Positions 1-9,005 of a stretch of 64,000 nt of DNA are shown here, piece after piece. The stretch's first letter is position 1, and each line of letters opens with the position of its first letter. The DNA comes from Microlunatus elymi (GTDB taxonomy: Bacteria > Actinomycetota > Actinomycetes > Propionibacteriales > Propionibacteriaceae), in assembly GCF_007362775.1 (NCBI RefSeq), contig NZ_CP041692.1, forward strand, positions 4,836,001 through 4,900,000, written 5' to 3'. Both the position numbers and the translations under genes were made by a program. Below the pieces are notes generated by a model. The model was not told the origin of the DNA, made no database searches, and saw only the letters and a list, made by a program, of their open reading frames with translations.

Positions 1-2139
1 CGGCTTCGGGTACGAGGGCAGCTGCGCGAGCTGCACTTCGCCGAGTTGCGTTTCTCCCACGGTGAGGCCAAGGACATGCTCACCAAGATCGCCCCCGCGA
101 TGCCGGAGGAGGAGATGGCCTCGGCGGTACGACGGGCCGGCGGCTGGGCGGCGAGCATTCGACTTGCCGCGTTGGCCTGGCGTGAGGGCGCTGCCAGGCC
201 CGACGCGCAGCAGGACGAGCCCTACGACTTCCTCATGCATGTCGACTACCTGTGGCACGAGCTCCTGGAAGGTGAGGACCCGGAGTTGGTGCAGACGCTG
301 GTCGCGGTGTCGATCGTCGAACGGGTCAACGCGAGCCTGGCTACCGCGTTGACCGGTCGGGACAACGCTGCGGCGATCCTGGCCCGGGCGGAGGCGCACG
401 GTCAGTTCGTCACCCGGCTCTCCTCGCCCGGCTGGTACGCCGTACACAGACTGGTCGCAGACCTGCTGACCGCCGAGTTGGAGGGGCGGTCGCCGGAACG
501 ACTTCACGAGCTGCACCGGCTGGCCGGCCGGTGGTTCGAGCAGCACGACGAGATCTCGATGGCGCTCACGCACTGGCTGAAGGGAGACCGGCCGCGAGAA
601 GCACTCCGGCTGATCGCCGACCAGAACGCCGCCCTGTACGACAGCGGGCGCGAGTCGGTGATCGCCGGCACGCTGGCCCAGATCCCGATCGAGATCGCCA
701 CCGCGGACCTGACCTCGATGACCCGATACGCCTGGTGCCATCTTCTCGTCGACCGGCGGAAGTTCCTGACCTTGGTCGACCAGCTGATCCAGTGGGCCGA
801 GGACGCTTCCGATCCTTCCCGACGCGACATCAGCGAGATCGAACGCTCACGGATCGACATCCTGGCGGCGATCGCGCACACGGTCCGTGGCGACTGGCTT
901 CGGGGCGGTCAGGAGGCACGCCACGCGTTGTCGGAGTTGGGTCCGCGCTGGCCGCAGGACGGACTCGGCCGGTTCGGCTGGAACATGGTCGCCCGCGAGA
1001 TCGCCCTGAGCGAGCGATGGGACGACAGCGTCGCCGAGGTGCGAGAGATGATGCAGCTGCTCAGCCTGGACCCGGAGCGCCGGGTCGCCTTCGAGGCGAC
1101 ACGCGCTCTCGGGGAGGCGTTGTCCGGTCATCCGGTGGACGCGCTCAGGGTGAGCGCCGGGATCCGGCGGCTCTCGGATTCCAACAACATGACGATCCTG
1201 CGCGCCGAGTCGTCGATCGCCGATGCGGTGGCCAGCCGCGAGTTGGGCGATCGGTCGCGCGCGATCAGGCTCCTGCAAGAGCTTGACGAGACCGCGGTCG
1301 GTCCGGCCGAGTACACCAAGCTGCTGGCCAAGATCGAGTTGAGCCTGGCCAACCTGGACGCCGGTGATCTTGATCGGGCCTGGGCGCTGTTCGACGATGC
1401 AGAGGACTTCATGCACAACCGGCTCGACGGCCCTGGTGCGCATGACTGGTTGGCCCGGGCCGGCAGCCTGCTGGCACTCGCGTCCGGGGATGCCGAGCAG
1501 GCGTCGACCTGGGCGGAGCGGATCGGCGATCCGTTCTGGGCCGGGTACTCCTCGGCCCGCATCCTGATCGCGTCGGGTGAGCGGGCACAGGCGGCCCGGC
1601 TGCTCGGTGAGCTGTCGCCTCGGTGCGTCCGCCACTCCGTCCTGCACCGCCTGTTGCTGGCCCGGGCGACAACGTCGTCGGAGGAGTCGCTGGAGCACGT
1701 CGTTGCCGCGGTCGAGCTAGCAACCCAGAACGGACTGCTGCAGACCATCGCCTCGGAGGGCCCGCAGGCCGTCGCCCTGATCGAACGTGCCGCCTGGCGG
1801 GCCCCGCGGACCTGGCTCAATCGATTGCGTCGGGCGGCAACCCCGGATCTGGAGCAACGGGCTCGTGACATGCCGGGCTTGGTGGAGTCGCTCACCGAAC
1901 GAGAGCGGGACGTCCTGCGACTGCTGCCGAGCCGGCTGACCTTGCGGGAGATCGCCGACGAGCTCTACATCTCGGTGAACACGCTGAAATTCCACCTCAA
2001 GGTGATCTATCGCAAGCTGGGTTGCGGGTCGCGGGCAGAGGCTGCCGACCTGGCCAGGACCTTCGGCCGGATCAAATGGTCCGACCGATCACTGACCGGC
2101 TCCGCACACCCTCAATCGTTGAGCACCCGCCGCCTCTGA
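1..2139 (+). CDS. MalT-like LuxR family transcriptional regulator, 3' part
   Basis: The reading frame is open from the first base, so the gene starts upstream of the window and its N-terminal ATPase (Walker A) part is not seen. The 712 visible residues are an alpha-helical, TPR-like sensor region followed by a C-terminal LuxR/NarL-type helix-turn-helix (about bases 1878-2060; SLTERERDVL, then ISVNTLKFHLKVIYRKLG). This layout is that of large MalT/LAL regulators, which bind an effector and ATP before activating transcription. The target genes cannot be told from the window. The last 28 bases overlap the end of the convergent SHOCT gene. The first ATG in this frame (base 46) is internal, because the family-like sequence ELHFAELRF is already read before it. 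Confidence 0.85.
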   Translation, partial: RLRVRGQLRELHFAELRFSHGEAKDMLTKIAPAMPEEEMASAVRRAGGWAASIRLAALAWREGAARPDAQQDEPYDFLMHVDYLWHELLEGEDPELVQTLVAVSIVERVNASLATALTGRDNAAAILARAEAHGQFVTRLSSPGWYAVHRLVADLLTAELEGRSPERLHELHRLAGRWFEQHDEISMALTHWLKGDRPREALRLIADQNAALYDSGRESVIAGTLAQIPIEIATADLTSMTRYAWCHLLVDRRKFLTLVDQLIQWAEDASDPSRRDISEIERSRIDILAAIAHTVRGDWLRGGQEARHALSELGPRWPQDGLGRFGWNMVAREIALSERWDDSVAEVREMMQLLSLDPERRVAFEATRALGEALSGHPVDALRVSAGIRRLSDSNNMTILRAESSIADAVASRELGDRSRAIRLLQELDETAVGPAEYTKLLAKIELSLANLDAGDLDRAWALFDDAEDFMHNRLDGPGAHDWLARAGSLLALASGDAEQASTWAERIGDPFWAGYSSARILIASGERAQAARLLGELSPRCVRHSVLHRLLLARATTSSEESLEHVVAAVELATQNGLLQTIASEGPQAVALIERAAWRAPRTWLNRLRRAATPDLEQRARDMPGLVESLTERERDVLRLLPSRLTLREIADELYISVNTLKFHLKVIYRKLGCGSRAEAADLARTFGRIKWSDRSLTGSAHPQSLSTRRL

Positions 2140-2333
2140 CGTTCCAACTCCTCGGCCGACAACATTCCCTCGTCGGCCAGTCGGGCCAGTTCCCGGAGTT
2201 GCTCCACCTGATCAACCACGACGCTGGCGACCATCGGCCAGGTCCGATCGATCGGCAGCGACCGTGTCAGCAGGTCGGAATTCCGACTGCGTACCGGGCT
2301 CGGCCTGCCCAATCTTCGCCCCTTGTACGGCAT
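2112..2333 (-). CDS. Small SHOCT-domain protein
   Basis: This 73-residue protein ends in a SHOCT-like helical hairpin (DQVEQLRELARLADEGMLSAEELERQRR is represented by its ends DQVEQL and EELERQRR, residues about 41-68). SHOCT modules are short C-terminal oligomerisation segments and carry no enzymatic activity. The ATG at 2333 was chosen because GGAGG lies 6 bases upstream, right after the stop codon of the DUF6325-like gene, so the two genes form one transcription unit. An in-frame ATG further upstream would overlap that gene. The C-terminal codons overlap the end of the convergent LuxR gene. The function is unknown. Confidence 0.65.
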   Translation of the reverse strand: MPYKGRRLGRPSPVRSRNSDLLTRSLPIDRTWPMVASVVVDQVEQLRELARLADEGMLSAEELERQRRRVLND

Positions 2334-2355
2334 CGGATTGCCTCCATCGGATCGT

Positions 2356-2823
2356 TCAACTGTCCAGCGCGTCATCGCGCGCCATCCTGGCCAGCGCACC
2401 GGCCACCCGGCGGTGAGAGACGCGCTCCCCGCCGGCAACCCTCCCGCCGACCCGACGAGCCGCGAGCGACAGCGGCTCGGCCCATCTCGTCTCGACCAAG
2501 ATCAGCAGCGCCGTATCGTCGGGTTCCAACGACACCCCGATCAGCTCGATGTCGTGGTCGCTCAACAACGTCCCGAACGGCCGCTTCATCGTCACGAGTT
2601 CGGGCAGCAGATCGGCGTCCTCGATCTCCACCACTCGGCGCAGCGCCGCTCCGGGCTCGGAGAGGATCACCACCACGTCGAGGATCTGAATCGCGCCGTG
2701 TTCGACCGCGGCGACGAGCGCACGCGCCACCTCGGTCAGCCGGTCGGCATCGGGCGTGGTGACGACGATGTACTCAACGAGGTCCGGGTCGATGCCCAGT
2801 CGCTGATCTGCTGCGCCCGTCAT
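2356..2823 (-). CDS. DUF6325-like protein
   Basis: The protein has 155 residues if it starts at the ATG at 2823 (MTGAADQRLG). The frame is open further upstream, but that extension runs into the divergent promoter region and does not look like protein. It is acidic and alternates beta strands and helices (VEYIVVTTPDADRLTEVARA, then IQILDVVVILSE, and TALLILVETRWAEPL). This resembles the DUF6325/DUF1269 group, proteins of unknown function often paired with SHOCT proteins. It shares the order of elements with the divergent neighbour at 2972. It lies upstream of the SHOCT gene at 2333 with a 22-base gap. Confidence 0.6.
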   Translation of the reverse strand: MTGAADQRLGIDPDLVEYIVVTTPDADRLTEVARALVAAVEHGAIQILDVVVILSEPGAALRRVVEIEDADLLPELVTMKRPFGTLLSDHDIELIGVSLEPDDTALLILVETRWAEPLSLAARRVGGRVAGGERVSHRRVAGALARMARDDALDS

Positions 2824-2971
2824 TGCGCCGCCTTTCTGCCGCAGGGGCAGGTTGCGAGGCCAGTCACCGTGATCATCGCGCCGGCTTGGGTGGTCGCGAA
2901 CCACCCGGCTCGGGGTGAGGTAGGACCACCCGTACGTCTTGCAGCCTGTAACCAAACGGGAGGAGCCTGAG

Positions 2972-3424
2972 ATGGGCGAGAACGGAAATCGTGGACCGGT
3001 CGATGTGGTGGTGCTGAACTTCCCCGGCAACAGGTTCACCGGCGACATCATCCCCGCGCTGCGTGATCTCGTGGTCGCGGACGTGATCCGGGTGATCGAC
3101 CTGTTGTTGGTCTACAAGGACACCGACGGCTCCGTCGGCACCGTCACTCTTGAAGGGCTCGGTCCCGACCTGCAACCGAGCTTCCTGAGCATCACCGGCC
3201 GATCGGCCGGCGGCCTGCTGGACAGCGAGGACGCCGAGGAAGTGGCACCCGGACTGGAGCCGGGCAACTCGGCCGCGATCCTGGCGGTGGAGAATCGGTG
3301 GCTGATTCCCTTCATCCGGGCGGTCCGGGACGCCGGCGGAGAGGTCGTCGATCAGGCCCGGGTGCCGGCGGACGTGATCGAAGCCCAGGAAGCCAAGCAG
3401 GCCGTCGGTTCCGGGGGTGCGTGA
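2972..3424 (+). CDS. DUF6325-like protein
   Basis: This 150-residue protein starts at ATG 2972, which has GGGAGGAG just upstream; a start at 2939 in the same frame has no such site. It reads GPVDVVVLNFPGNRFTG, then VIRVIDLLLVYKDTDG, and later AAILAVENRWLIPFIRAV, which is the DUF6325 pattern. No catalytic residues are recognisable and there is no membrane segment. Its stop overlaps the start of the following SHOCT gene (TGATG). With that gene it forms a mirror image of the pair at 2112-2823, which suggests duplication followed by inversion. Family recognition is from memory of the pattern. Confidence 0.65.
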   Translation: MGENGNRGPVDVVVLNFPGNRFTGDIIPALRDLVVADVIRVIDLLLVYKDTDGSVGTVTLEGLGPDLQPSFLSITGRSAGGLLDSEDAEEVAPGLEPGNSAAILAVENRWLIPFIRAVRDAGGEVVDQARVPADVIEAQEAKQAVGSGGA

Positions 3425-3756
3425 TGGGACTCCTCGGCGGAATCGCCCGGACCGCGGTGGTGGCCGGGACGGCCACAGCCGTCTCGAACCGAGTCTCCCG
3501 ACGGCAGGCCCGGCGTTGGCAGAACCAGGAGGCGCAGGCCGCGTACGGTCAGCCCGCCGACCCGTACGGCCCGTCGAACCAGCAGTATGCCCAGCCGCCA
3601 GAGCAGGACGCCCAGCAACCGGAGCCGTACGCCCAGCCGTTGCCGCCGGCCGATCCGACCACTGAACAGATCGAGCGACTGGCGTCGCTGCACAGCGCGG
3701 GAGTGCTCTCCGACGACGAGTTCGCCGCTGCCAAGGCCCGACTCCTGGGTCTGTAG
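3424..3756 (+). CDS. SHOCT-domain protein with Gln/Pro-rich linker
   Basis: The start ATG overlaps the stop of the DUF6325-like gene, so translation is probably coupled. The 110 residues comprise a short N-terminal segment with a small-residue helix (GGIARTAVVAGTATAVSNRV), a basic stretch, a linker rich in Gln, Pro and Tyr (about residues 38-80), and a C-terminal SHOCT hairpin (EQIERLASLHSAGVLSDDEF, then AAAKARLLGL). The N-terminal helix may touch the membrane, but it is not strongly hydrophobic. No enzymatic function is expected. A perfect 24-base tandem duplication begins at the stop codon. Confidence 0.7.
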   Translation: MGLLGGIARTAVVAGTATAVSNRVSRRQARRWQNQEAQAAYGQPADPYGPSNQQYAQPPEQDAQQPEPYAQPLPPADPTTEQIERLASLHSAGVLSDDEFAAAKARLLGL

Positions 3757-3802
3757 AAGCGGTCTGAGTCCGAAGTGGAGAAGCGGTCTGAGTCCGAAGT
3801 GG
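3755..3802. repeat. Perfect 24-bp tandem duplication
   Basis: Bases 3755-3778 are repeated exactly at 3779-3802; each unit contains GGTCTGAGTCCGAAGTGG. The repeat fills the gap between two convergent genes, the SHOCT gene ending at 3756 and the CYTH-like gene ending at 3806. No stem-loop is evident. It looks like a recent slippage duplication. Confidence 0.9.
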
Positions 3803-3805
3803 GCG

Positions 3806-4606
3806 TCAGTGGGAGACTGCCGCCGGAGCGTCCGCGCTCGCGTTCTGTCGCAACTCCGCGGAGAACATCTCCAGTGCGGTGTGCGTCTTGGTCTGCTGCG
3901 GCGCCCCGAGATCGACCCCGTGCGAAGCCAGGAATGCCTTGGCCGTGGCCGCCACCGCGAACGCGTCGGCCGGCGCGCACTTGGTCGACAGCTCCAGCAA
4001 CGGAGTGCCGTTCGGATAGAGCCAGAGCTCGGCCACCAGCCGCTGGTCCAAGCCGGCCGGCGTCCACTTGAGTTTCAGCACGTTGATCGGTCCGAGCACG
4101 TCGAGCCCGGTCAGCCAGCCGCTGCCCACGGTTTCGGTGATCAGCGCCCGCTGGTGCTTGTTGTAGAGGTCGCGGATCGGCCGGTCCCCGGCTATCACTT
4201 CCTTGACGTGATGGTCGGACACCTGCACCTTCATCGAACCCGAGCAGATGAATCCGCCGGGCAGCACGTCGACCTCCACCGAGTAGGTCGGATCGGCGCG
4301 CAGGCTCGCCGGCAGCGCGGCCGGATCGACCGGCCGGAGCTTGACCACCGAGTCGCCGGCCCGGCCCTGGACGCGGCGGGCCCGCAGGATCAACCCCTGT
4401 TTGTTCAAGGTCAGGTCCGGGGTGTCGAAGAAGACCACCTGGCGCAACTGACCGTCGAGCGGATCCATCCCCAGCGCGGTCACCGCGGCCCGCCGCGCCG
4501 ACGACGGCACGGTCAGCTTGAGTTCGACACTGTCCACTCCCTTCAACAGGTCGACCAACTCGACGAGTTGCTCGGTGGACAGGACAGGTGCATCTGCGAC
4601 AGACAT
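3806..4606 (-). CDS. CYTH-like (triphosphate tunnel type) protein
   Basis: The protein is 266 residues long from ATG 4606; the open frame continues upstream, but only as antisense of the ATPase gene. It has an early VELKLTVP (E28, K30), followed by QVVFFDTPDLTLNKQGLILRARR and further on SVVKLRPVD. This is the acidic/basic strand pattern of CYTH-like proteins, whose tunnel binds triphosphate, polyphosphate or nucleotide triphosphates. Later conserved-looking pieces are YSVEVDVLPGG and LVAELWLYPNG. The exact substrate cannot be read from the sequence. It is divergent from the P-type ATPase (89 bases between start codons) and close to PPK2, so a role in polyphosphate chemistry is a reasonable inference. 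Confidence 0.6.
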   Translation of the reverse strand: MSVADAPVLSTEQLVELVDLLKGVDSVELKLTVPSSARRAAVTALGMDPLDGQLRQVVFFDTPDLTLNKQGLILRARRVQGRAGDSVVKLRPVDPAALPASLRADPTYSVEVDVLPGGFICSGSMKVQVSDHHVKEVIAGDRPIRDLYNKHQRALITETVGSGWLTGLDVLGPINVLKLKWTPAGLDQRLVAELWLYPNGTPLLELSTKCAPADAFAVAATAKAFLASHGVDLGAPQQTKTHTALEMFSAELRQNASADAPAAVSH

Positions 4607-4694
4607 GCGGCCAGCGTCCTCGGCTTCGGGGTGGATCGGCACCACCCGAGGTGGGGTGGTGTCAACCCACCCGATCGGGCGCGAACCTCGGACC

Positions 4695-7445
4695 ATGGCC
4701 ACCAACACGACCGCACCACCGGTGGTGCAGGACCGCTCGCCCGAATGGCATCTGCTGTCGGGACCGGACGTCTGCGTACGGCTCGGCGTCGATCCGTCTG
4801 TCGGATTGACCTCGACCGAGGTCGAGGCCCGCCGTCGCACGTACGGTCCGAACAAGCTGGCCGAACAGCCGAAGGAACCTGCCTGGCGGGCCTTCGTCCG
4901 GCAGTACCGCGATCTGATGCAACTGGTGCTGCTGGGCGCCGCGGTGGTCAGCATCGTTGCGCTGCAGGACCTCTCCACCGGCATCGTCGTGCTCGCGTTG
5001 ACCGTGTTCAACGCGTTGATGGGCCTGCACCAGGAGGGCAAGGCGGCCGAGAGCGTGGAGAGCCTTCGGAAGATGTTGATCATCACCGCCGGCGTCCGGC
5101 GGGGCGGCGAGATCGTGAAGATCCCGGCCGAGGAGCTGGTGCCCGGTGACGTGGTCGGCTTCGAGGCCGGTGACAAGGTGCCGGCCGACGGCCGGATCCT
5201 GGTCGCGGCGACGCTGGAGATCGAGGAGGCCGGGCTGACCGGCGAGAGTACGCCGGCGGGCAAGATCACCGAACCGGTCGGGCTGCCGGACCTCGGGTCC
5301 GAGGTCGCCCTCGGCGACCGGATCGACATGGCCTACATGAATTCGCAGGTCACCCGCGGGCGCGGGGAGATCGTGGTCACCGCGACCGGGATGGACACCG
5401 AGGTCGGGCACATCTCCGGCATGCTCAGCGGCGTCGAGCAGGAGAAGTCGCCGCTGACCAAGCAGCTGGATCAGCTCACCGTGGCGATCACCCTGATGGC
5501 GGCGGCTGCGCTGGCGGCGATCGTGATCCTCGGCCTGGTCCGCGGCGAGGACTTCAACTCCCTCTTCCTGATCGGGATCAGCCTGGCCATCGCCGCGATC
5601 CCGACCGGGCTGCCGGCGGTGGTGACGATGCTGCTGTCCACCGGCACCCAGCAGTTGGCCGGACAGGGCGCGATCGTCAAGCGGCTGCGCTCGGTGGAGA
5701 CGCTCGGCTCGACCTCGGCGATCTGCTCGGACAAGACCGGCACGCTGACGCTGAATCAGATGACCGCACGGGAGCTGGTGATCGCCGGCCGCCGCTTCAG
5801 CGTGGACGGCGAGGGCTACTCGACCACCGGCCGGATCCGGCACGTGGCCGGCACCGGCGAAGGGCCGCTGGAGCCGTTCCTGCTGCCGATGGCGCTCGCC
5901 AACGACGCGGTGATCCGGGACGAGGCCTGCATCGGCGATCCGACCGAGGGTGCGCTGGTGGTGCTGGCGGCCAAGGGCGGGCTGGATGTCGAGGCGACTC
6001 GGCGGCAGTACCCGCGGCTGGCCGAGGTGCCGTTCGACGCCGAGTACAAGCTGATGGCAACCTTTCACGACTTCCCCCTCGACACGGGTTCGGTGGTCCG
6101 CTGCCTGGTCAAGGGTGCCCCGGATGTGCTGCTGGGCAGGGCATCGCGAGTGGTACGGGCCGACGGGACAAGTCAGCCGATGACCGATGGCGACCGCGCC
6201 GTGGTGGCGGCCGAAAACGATCGGATGGCCGGCGCCGGACTGCGGGTGCTGGCGGTGGCCCGTCGTGATCTTGATCCGGCCGCGCTGCCCGCGTCGGGCC
6301 CGCAGCTGCTCGGCGTCGTACAGGACTTGGAGTTGCTCGCGTTGATCGGGATCGTCGATCCGCCGCGCAAGGAGGCCAAGGACGCGATCGCACTGTGCCG
6401 GCAGGCCGGCATCCGGGTGCGGATGATCACCGGCGACCATGCCACCACGGCGGAGGCGATCGCGCATCATCTCGGGATCGAGGGCCGAGCCCTGACCGGG
6501 GCCGAATTCGCCGCCCTGCCCGATGATCAACTTCTCGCCGAGGTGGACGACATCGGCGTGGTGGCCCGGGTGGCGCCGGAGGACAAGGTCCGGCTGGTGG
6601 ACGTGCTCAAGCGGCGCGGTCAGATCGTGGCGATGACCGGCGACGGCGTCAACGACGCGCCGGCGCTGGCCCGGGCGGACATCGGGGTGGCGATGGGCAT
6701 CACCGGCACCGAGGTGACCAAGGACGCCGCCGAGATGATCTTGACCGACGACAACTTCGCCACCATCGTCACCGCGGTCCGGGGCGGACGCGGGCTCTAC
6801 GACAACCTGATGAAGTACGTCCGGGTGCAGTTGATCCTGCTGGCCGGCTTCATCCTCACCTTCGTCGGCGCCGGCATCTTCAACATCGCCAACGGCACTC
6901 CGCTGCTGCCGCTGCAGATCCTCTGGATCAATTTCGCCATCGACGTCGTGCTGGCGGTCGGACTCGGCTTCGACGCGGAGGCGCCGGGGCTGATGCAACG
7001 TCGGCCGCGGCCGCCGGATGCGCCGGTGGTGCGGCCGGCCCTGGCGGTACGGCTGGCGGTGGCCGGGTTGCTGATCGCGATCGGCACGTTGGCGGTGGTC
7101 GCCTGGGCCGAGGACGAGTACGGCGCAGCCGTCGCAACCACGATGGGGTTGACCGCGGCGTCGCTGCTGCACATCGTCGCCGCGATCGAGTGGCGCGACC
7201 CAACTCGTACGGTGTTCAACCGGGCCACGATCGCCAACGGCCGCTTCAACCTGCTGGTCCTCACCGCCGCCGGGCTGACGCTGCTGGCCACCGGGCTGGG
7301 CATCCTGAACCGCATCCTCGACACCGTGCAGCTCAGCGGCCGGCAGTGGGTGGTCTGCCTGCTCGCCGTCGTCGGCTACCTCGTCCTGTCGGAGATCGGA
7401 AAGATCCTCGTCCGCCGCTTCACCGCTCACCAGGAGCAGCCATGA
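4695..7445 (+). CDS. Cation-transporting P-type ATPase (P2-like)
   Basis: This is a complete 916-residue P-type ATPase. The N-terminal cation_ATPase_N region (about 15-85) is followed by the actuator domain with LTGEST near residue 182, a transmembrane segment with AIPTGLPAV, the phosphorylation motif DKTGTLT with the acceptor D346, the hinge motif GDGVNDAPALARADIGVAMG near residue 648, and a C-terminal membrane bundle. The PTGLP in the fourth membrane helix replaces the PEGLP usual in Ca2+ pumps, so the ion is uncertain; Ca2+, Mg2+ or a monovalent cation are possible. The start ATG 4695 was chosen because the family N-terminus begins there and the longer frame runs into the divergent gene. 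Its stop overlaps the start of PPK2 (ATGA, 7442-7445), so pump and kinase are translationally coupled. Confidence 0.92.
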   Translation: MATNTTAPPVVQDRSPEWHLLSGPDVCVRLGVDPSVGLTSTEVEARRRTYGPNKLAEQPKEPAWRAFVRQYRDLMQLVLLGAAVVSIVALQDLSTGIVVLALTVFNALMGLHQEGKAAESVESLRKMLIITAGVRRGGEIVKIPAEELVPGDVVGFEAGDKVPADGRILVAATLEIEEAGLTGESTPAGKITEPVGLPDLGSEVALGDRIDMAYMNSQVTRGRGEIVVTATGMDTEVGHISGMLSGVEQEKSPLTKQLDQLTVAITLMAAAALAAIVILGLVRGEDFNSLFLIGISLAIAAIPTGLPAVVTMLLSTGTQQLAGQGAIVKRLRSVETLGSTSAICSDKTGTLTLNQMTARELVIAGRRFSVDGEGYSTTGRIRHVAGTGEGPLEPFLLPMALANDAVIRDEACIGDPTEGALVVLAAKGGLDVEATRRQYPRLAEVPFDAEYKLMATFHDFPLDTGSVVRCLVKGAPDVLLGRASRVVRADGTSQPMTDGDRAVVAAENDRMAGAGLRVLAVARRDLDPAALPASGPQLLGVVQDLELLALIGIVDPPRKEAKDAIALCRQAGIRVRMITGDHATTAEAIAHHLGIEGRALTGAEFAALPDDQLLAEVDDIGVVARVAPEDKVRLVDVLKRRGQIVAMTGDGVNDAPALARADIGVAMGITGTEVTKDAAEMILTDDNFATIVTAVRGGRGLYDNLMKYVRVQLILLAGFILTFVGAGIFNIANGTPLLPLQILWINFAIDVVLAVGLGFDAEAPGLMQRRPRPPDAPVVRPALAVRLAVAGLLIAIGTLAVVAWAEDEYGAAVATTMGLTAASLLHIVAAIEWRDPTRTVFNRATIANGRFNLLVLTAAGLTLLATGLGILNRILDTVQLSGRQWVVCLLAVVGYLVLSEIGKILVRRFTAHQEQP

Positions 7446-8368
7446 CCAGTACGACCAGCGTTGCCGATCAACGCAGCCGCATCCTCGCCGACCTGGTGGT
7501 GCAGCCCGGAGCACCCGCCGAACTCGACCGTCGCCACACCCGGTGGACCGGCGGCGCGGACGCCGAGCAACTGTCGTCAACGGAGCTGGAAACTCGGGCC
7601 GGCTCCGTCCTGACGCTCGGCGTCCGGGACCTGGCCGAAGCCCAGGAGCTCCTGTGGGCCAGCAATTCGTACGCGCTGTTGCTGGTCTTCCAGGCGATGG
7701 ACGCGGCCGGCAAGGACTCGACCATCAAGCACGTGATGTCCGGGGTCAACCCGCAGGGCGTGCAGGTGGTGTCGTTCAAGAAGCCGTCCAACGAGGAACT
7801 CGACCACACCTTCCTGTGGCGGACCGCCCGGGCGCTGCCCGAGCGCGGGCGGATCGGCATCTTCAACCGCTCCCACTACGAGGAGGTCGTGGCGCTGCGG
7901 GTGCATCCGGAATGGCTGCAGCGGCAGCGGCTCCCCCGTACCGATCGTGGACCGGCGTTCTGGGCCGAACGCTACGACGACATCAACGCCTTCGAACATC
8001 ACCTGGCCCGCAACGGCACCGTGGTGCTGAAGTTCTTCCTGCACGTGTCCCGCGCCGAGCAGCGGCGACGCTTCTTCGCCCGGCTGAACAACCCGGACAA
8101 GCAGTGGAAGTTCAACGCCGCCGACGTCGCCGAGCGAGCGCTCTGGGACGACTACCTGCAGGCCTACGACGACGCGATCGGTGCCACCTCCACCCCGTGG
8201 GCACCCTGGCACGTGATTCCGGCCGATCAGAAGAAGGTGCTGCAGGCGCTGACGGTCGCGACCATCGTTGATGCCGTCGAAGGACTGGACCTGCGCTGGC
8301 CCACCGTCTCCGACGACGATCGTCGCGCCAACGCCGTCGCCCGGCAGCGGCTCGAGCAGGAGTCGTGA
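7442..8368 (+). CDS. ppk2: Polyphosphate kinase 2 family protein
   Basis: The 308-residue protein has the PPK2 core: Walker A-like DAAGKD at residues 87-92 within LLVFQAMDAAGKDSTIKHVM, the segment GVNPQGVQVVSFKKPS, and the Walker B-like GRIGIFNRSHYEEV. PPK2 enzymes use polyphosphate to phosphorylate nucleotides (ADP, GDP or AMP). The length and the N-terminal helical region fit the single-domain cytosolic type; the class (I-III) and nucleotide preference need experiment. The start overlaps the ATPase stop by ATGA, which suggests coordinated amounts of kinase and pump. No transmembrane segment is present. Confidence 0.93.
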   Translation: MTSTTSVADQRSRILADLVVQPGAPAELDRRHTRWTGGADAEQLSSTELETRAGSVLTLGVRDLAEAQELLWASNSYALLLVFQAMDAAGKDSTIKHVMSGVNPQGVQVVSFKKPSNEELDHTFLWRTARALPERGRIGIFNRSHYEEVVALRVHPEWLQRQRLPRTDRGPAFWAERYDDINAFEHHLARNGTVVLKFFLHVSRAEQRRRFFARLNNPDKQWKFNAADVAERALWDDYLQAYDDAIGATSTPWAPWHVIPADQKKVLQALTVATIVDAVEGLDLRWPTVSDDDRRANAVARQRLEQES

Positions 8369-8882
8369 CATCGCCGGCGACCTCCCGCACCGGCGAAATG
8401 CTGCCCTGGACATTCACCGGTATCGCAACTCCGCGGGGCTGATCTACGGCGCAATCGTCGCCGCCGCGGCGCTGGCGGTGACCTCGTCGCACGAGGCCCA
8501 GGCCTACCGGGTGCTGGTGGCGGCGGGCGTGACGTTGGTCGTCTACTACCTTGCCCATGTCTTCACCGGAGTCGAGTCGGCCCGGCTCGCGCATCCGATG
8601 GAGACCTTCCTGCGGGATCTGCGCAAGTCCACCCGGCACGAGTCGAGCGTCCTGCTCGGTGGGCTGCCGGCCATGCTCGTCGTGGTGGTCGCGGTCCTGT
8701 TCGGAGTGTCCACCTCGGTCGCGGTCGACCTTGCTCTGTGGACGACCGTCGGTCTGCTCGGTCTGCTCGGCTGGTTCGTCGGCCGGGCCTCCCGGGCGAC
8801 CGGCTGGCGGCTGGCCGCCGAGGTCGTCGGCGCCGCCCTGTTCGGGATGATCCTGGTGGTGCTCAAGAGCGTGTTGCACTGA
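8268..8882 (+). CDS. Small integral membrane protein
   Basis: The frame encodes a hydrophobic protein with about four membrane segments, starting at GLIYGAIVAAAALAV and including VLVAAGVTLVVYYLAHVF, GLPAMLVVVVAVLFGV and VVGAALFGMILVVLKSVL. The only in-frame ATGs (8268 and 8271) lie inside ppk2. The family-like part begins near base 8405, where only weak starts (CTG or ATT) are available, so the true start is unresolved. It follows ppk2 on the same strand and probably shares its transcript. No known family was recognised. Confidence 0.55.
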   Translation: MMPSKDWTCAGPPSPTTIVAPTPSPGSGSSRSRDIAGDLPHRRNAALDIHRYRNSAGLIYGAIVAAAALAVTSSHEAQAYRVLVAAGVTLVVYYLAHVFTGVESARLAHPMETFLRDLRKSTRHESSVLLGGLPAMLVVVVAVLFGVSTSVAVDLALWTTVGLLGLLGWFVGRASRATGWRLAAEVVGAALFGMILVVLKSVLH

Positions 8883-9005
8883 GCTGCACCGTTTGCCCTG
8901 CCCTGCTGCCCGGCCGTTCGCCCACTCCGGCTTCGTGCCGACCCGGACCCACCCTTGGCGGGGTGATGTGTGTCCACCCAGCGGCCGGTGAGGATGCAGA
9001 CACGC

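Noticed and set aside
4662-7580. A 972-residue open frame antisense to the P-type ATPase and ppk2
   Set aside because: It is a GC-rich shadow frame full of Arg, Gln, His and Gly, with no domain pattern; the sense strand carries complete, motif-rich genes.
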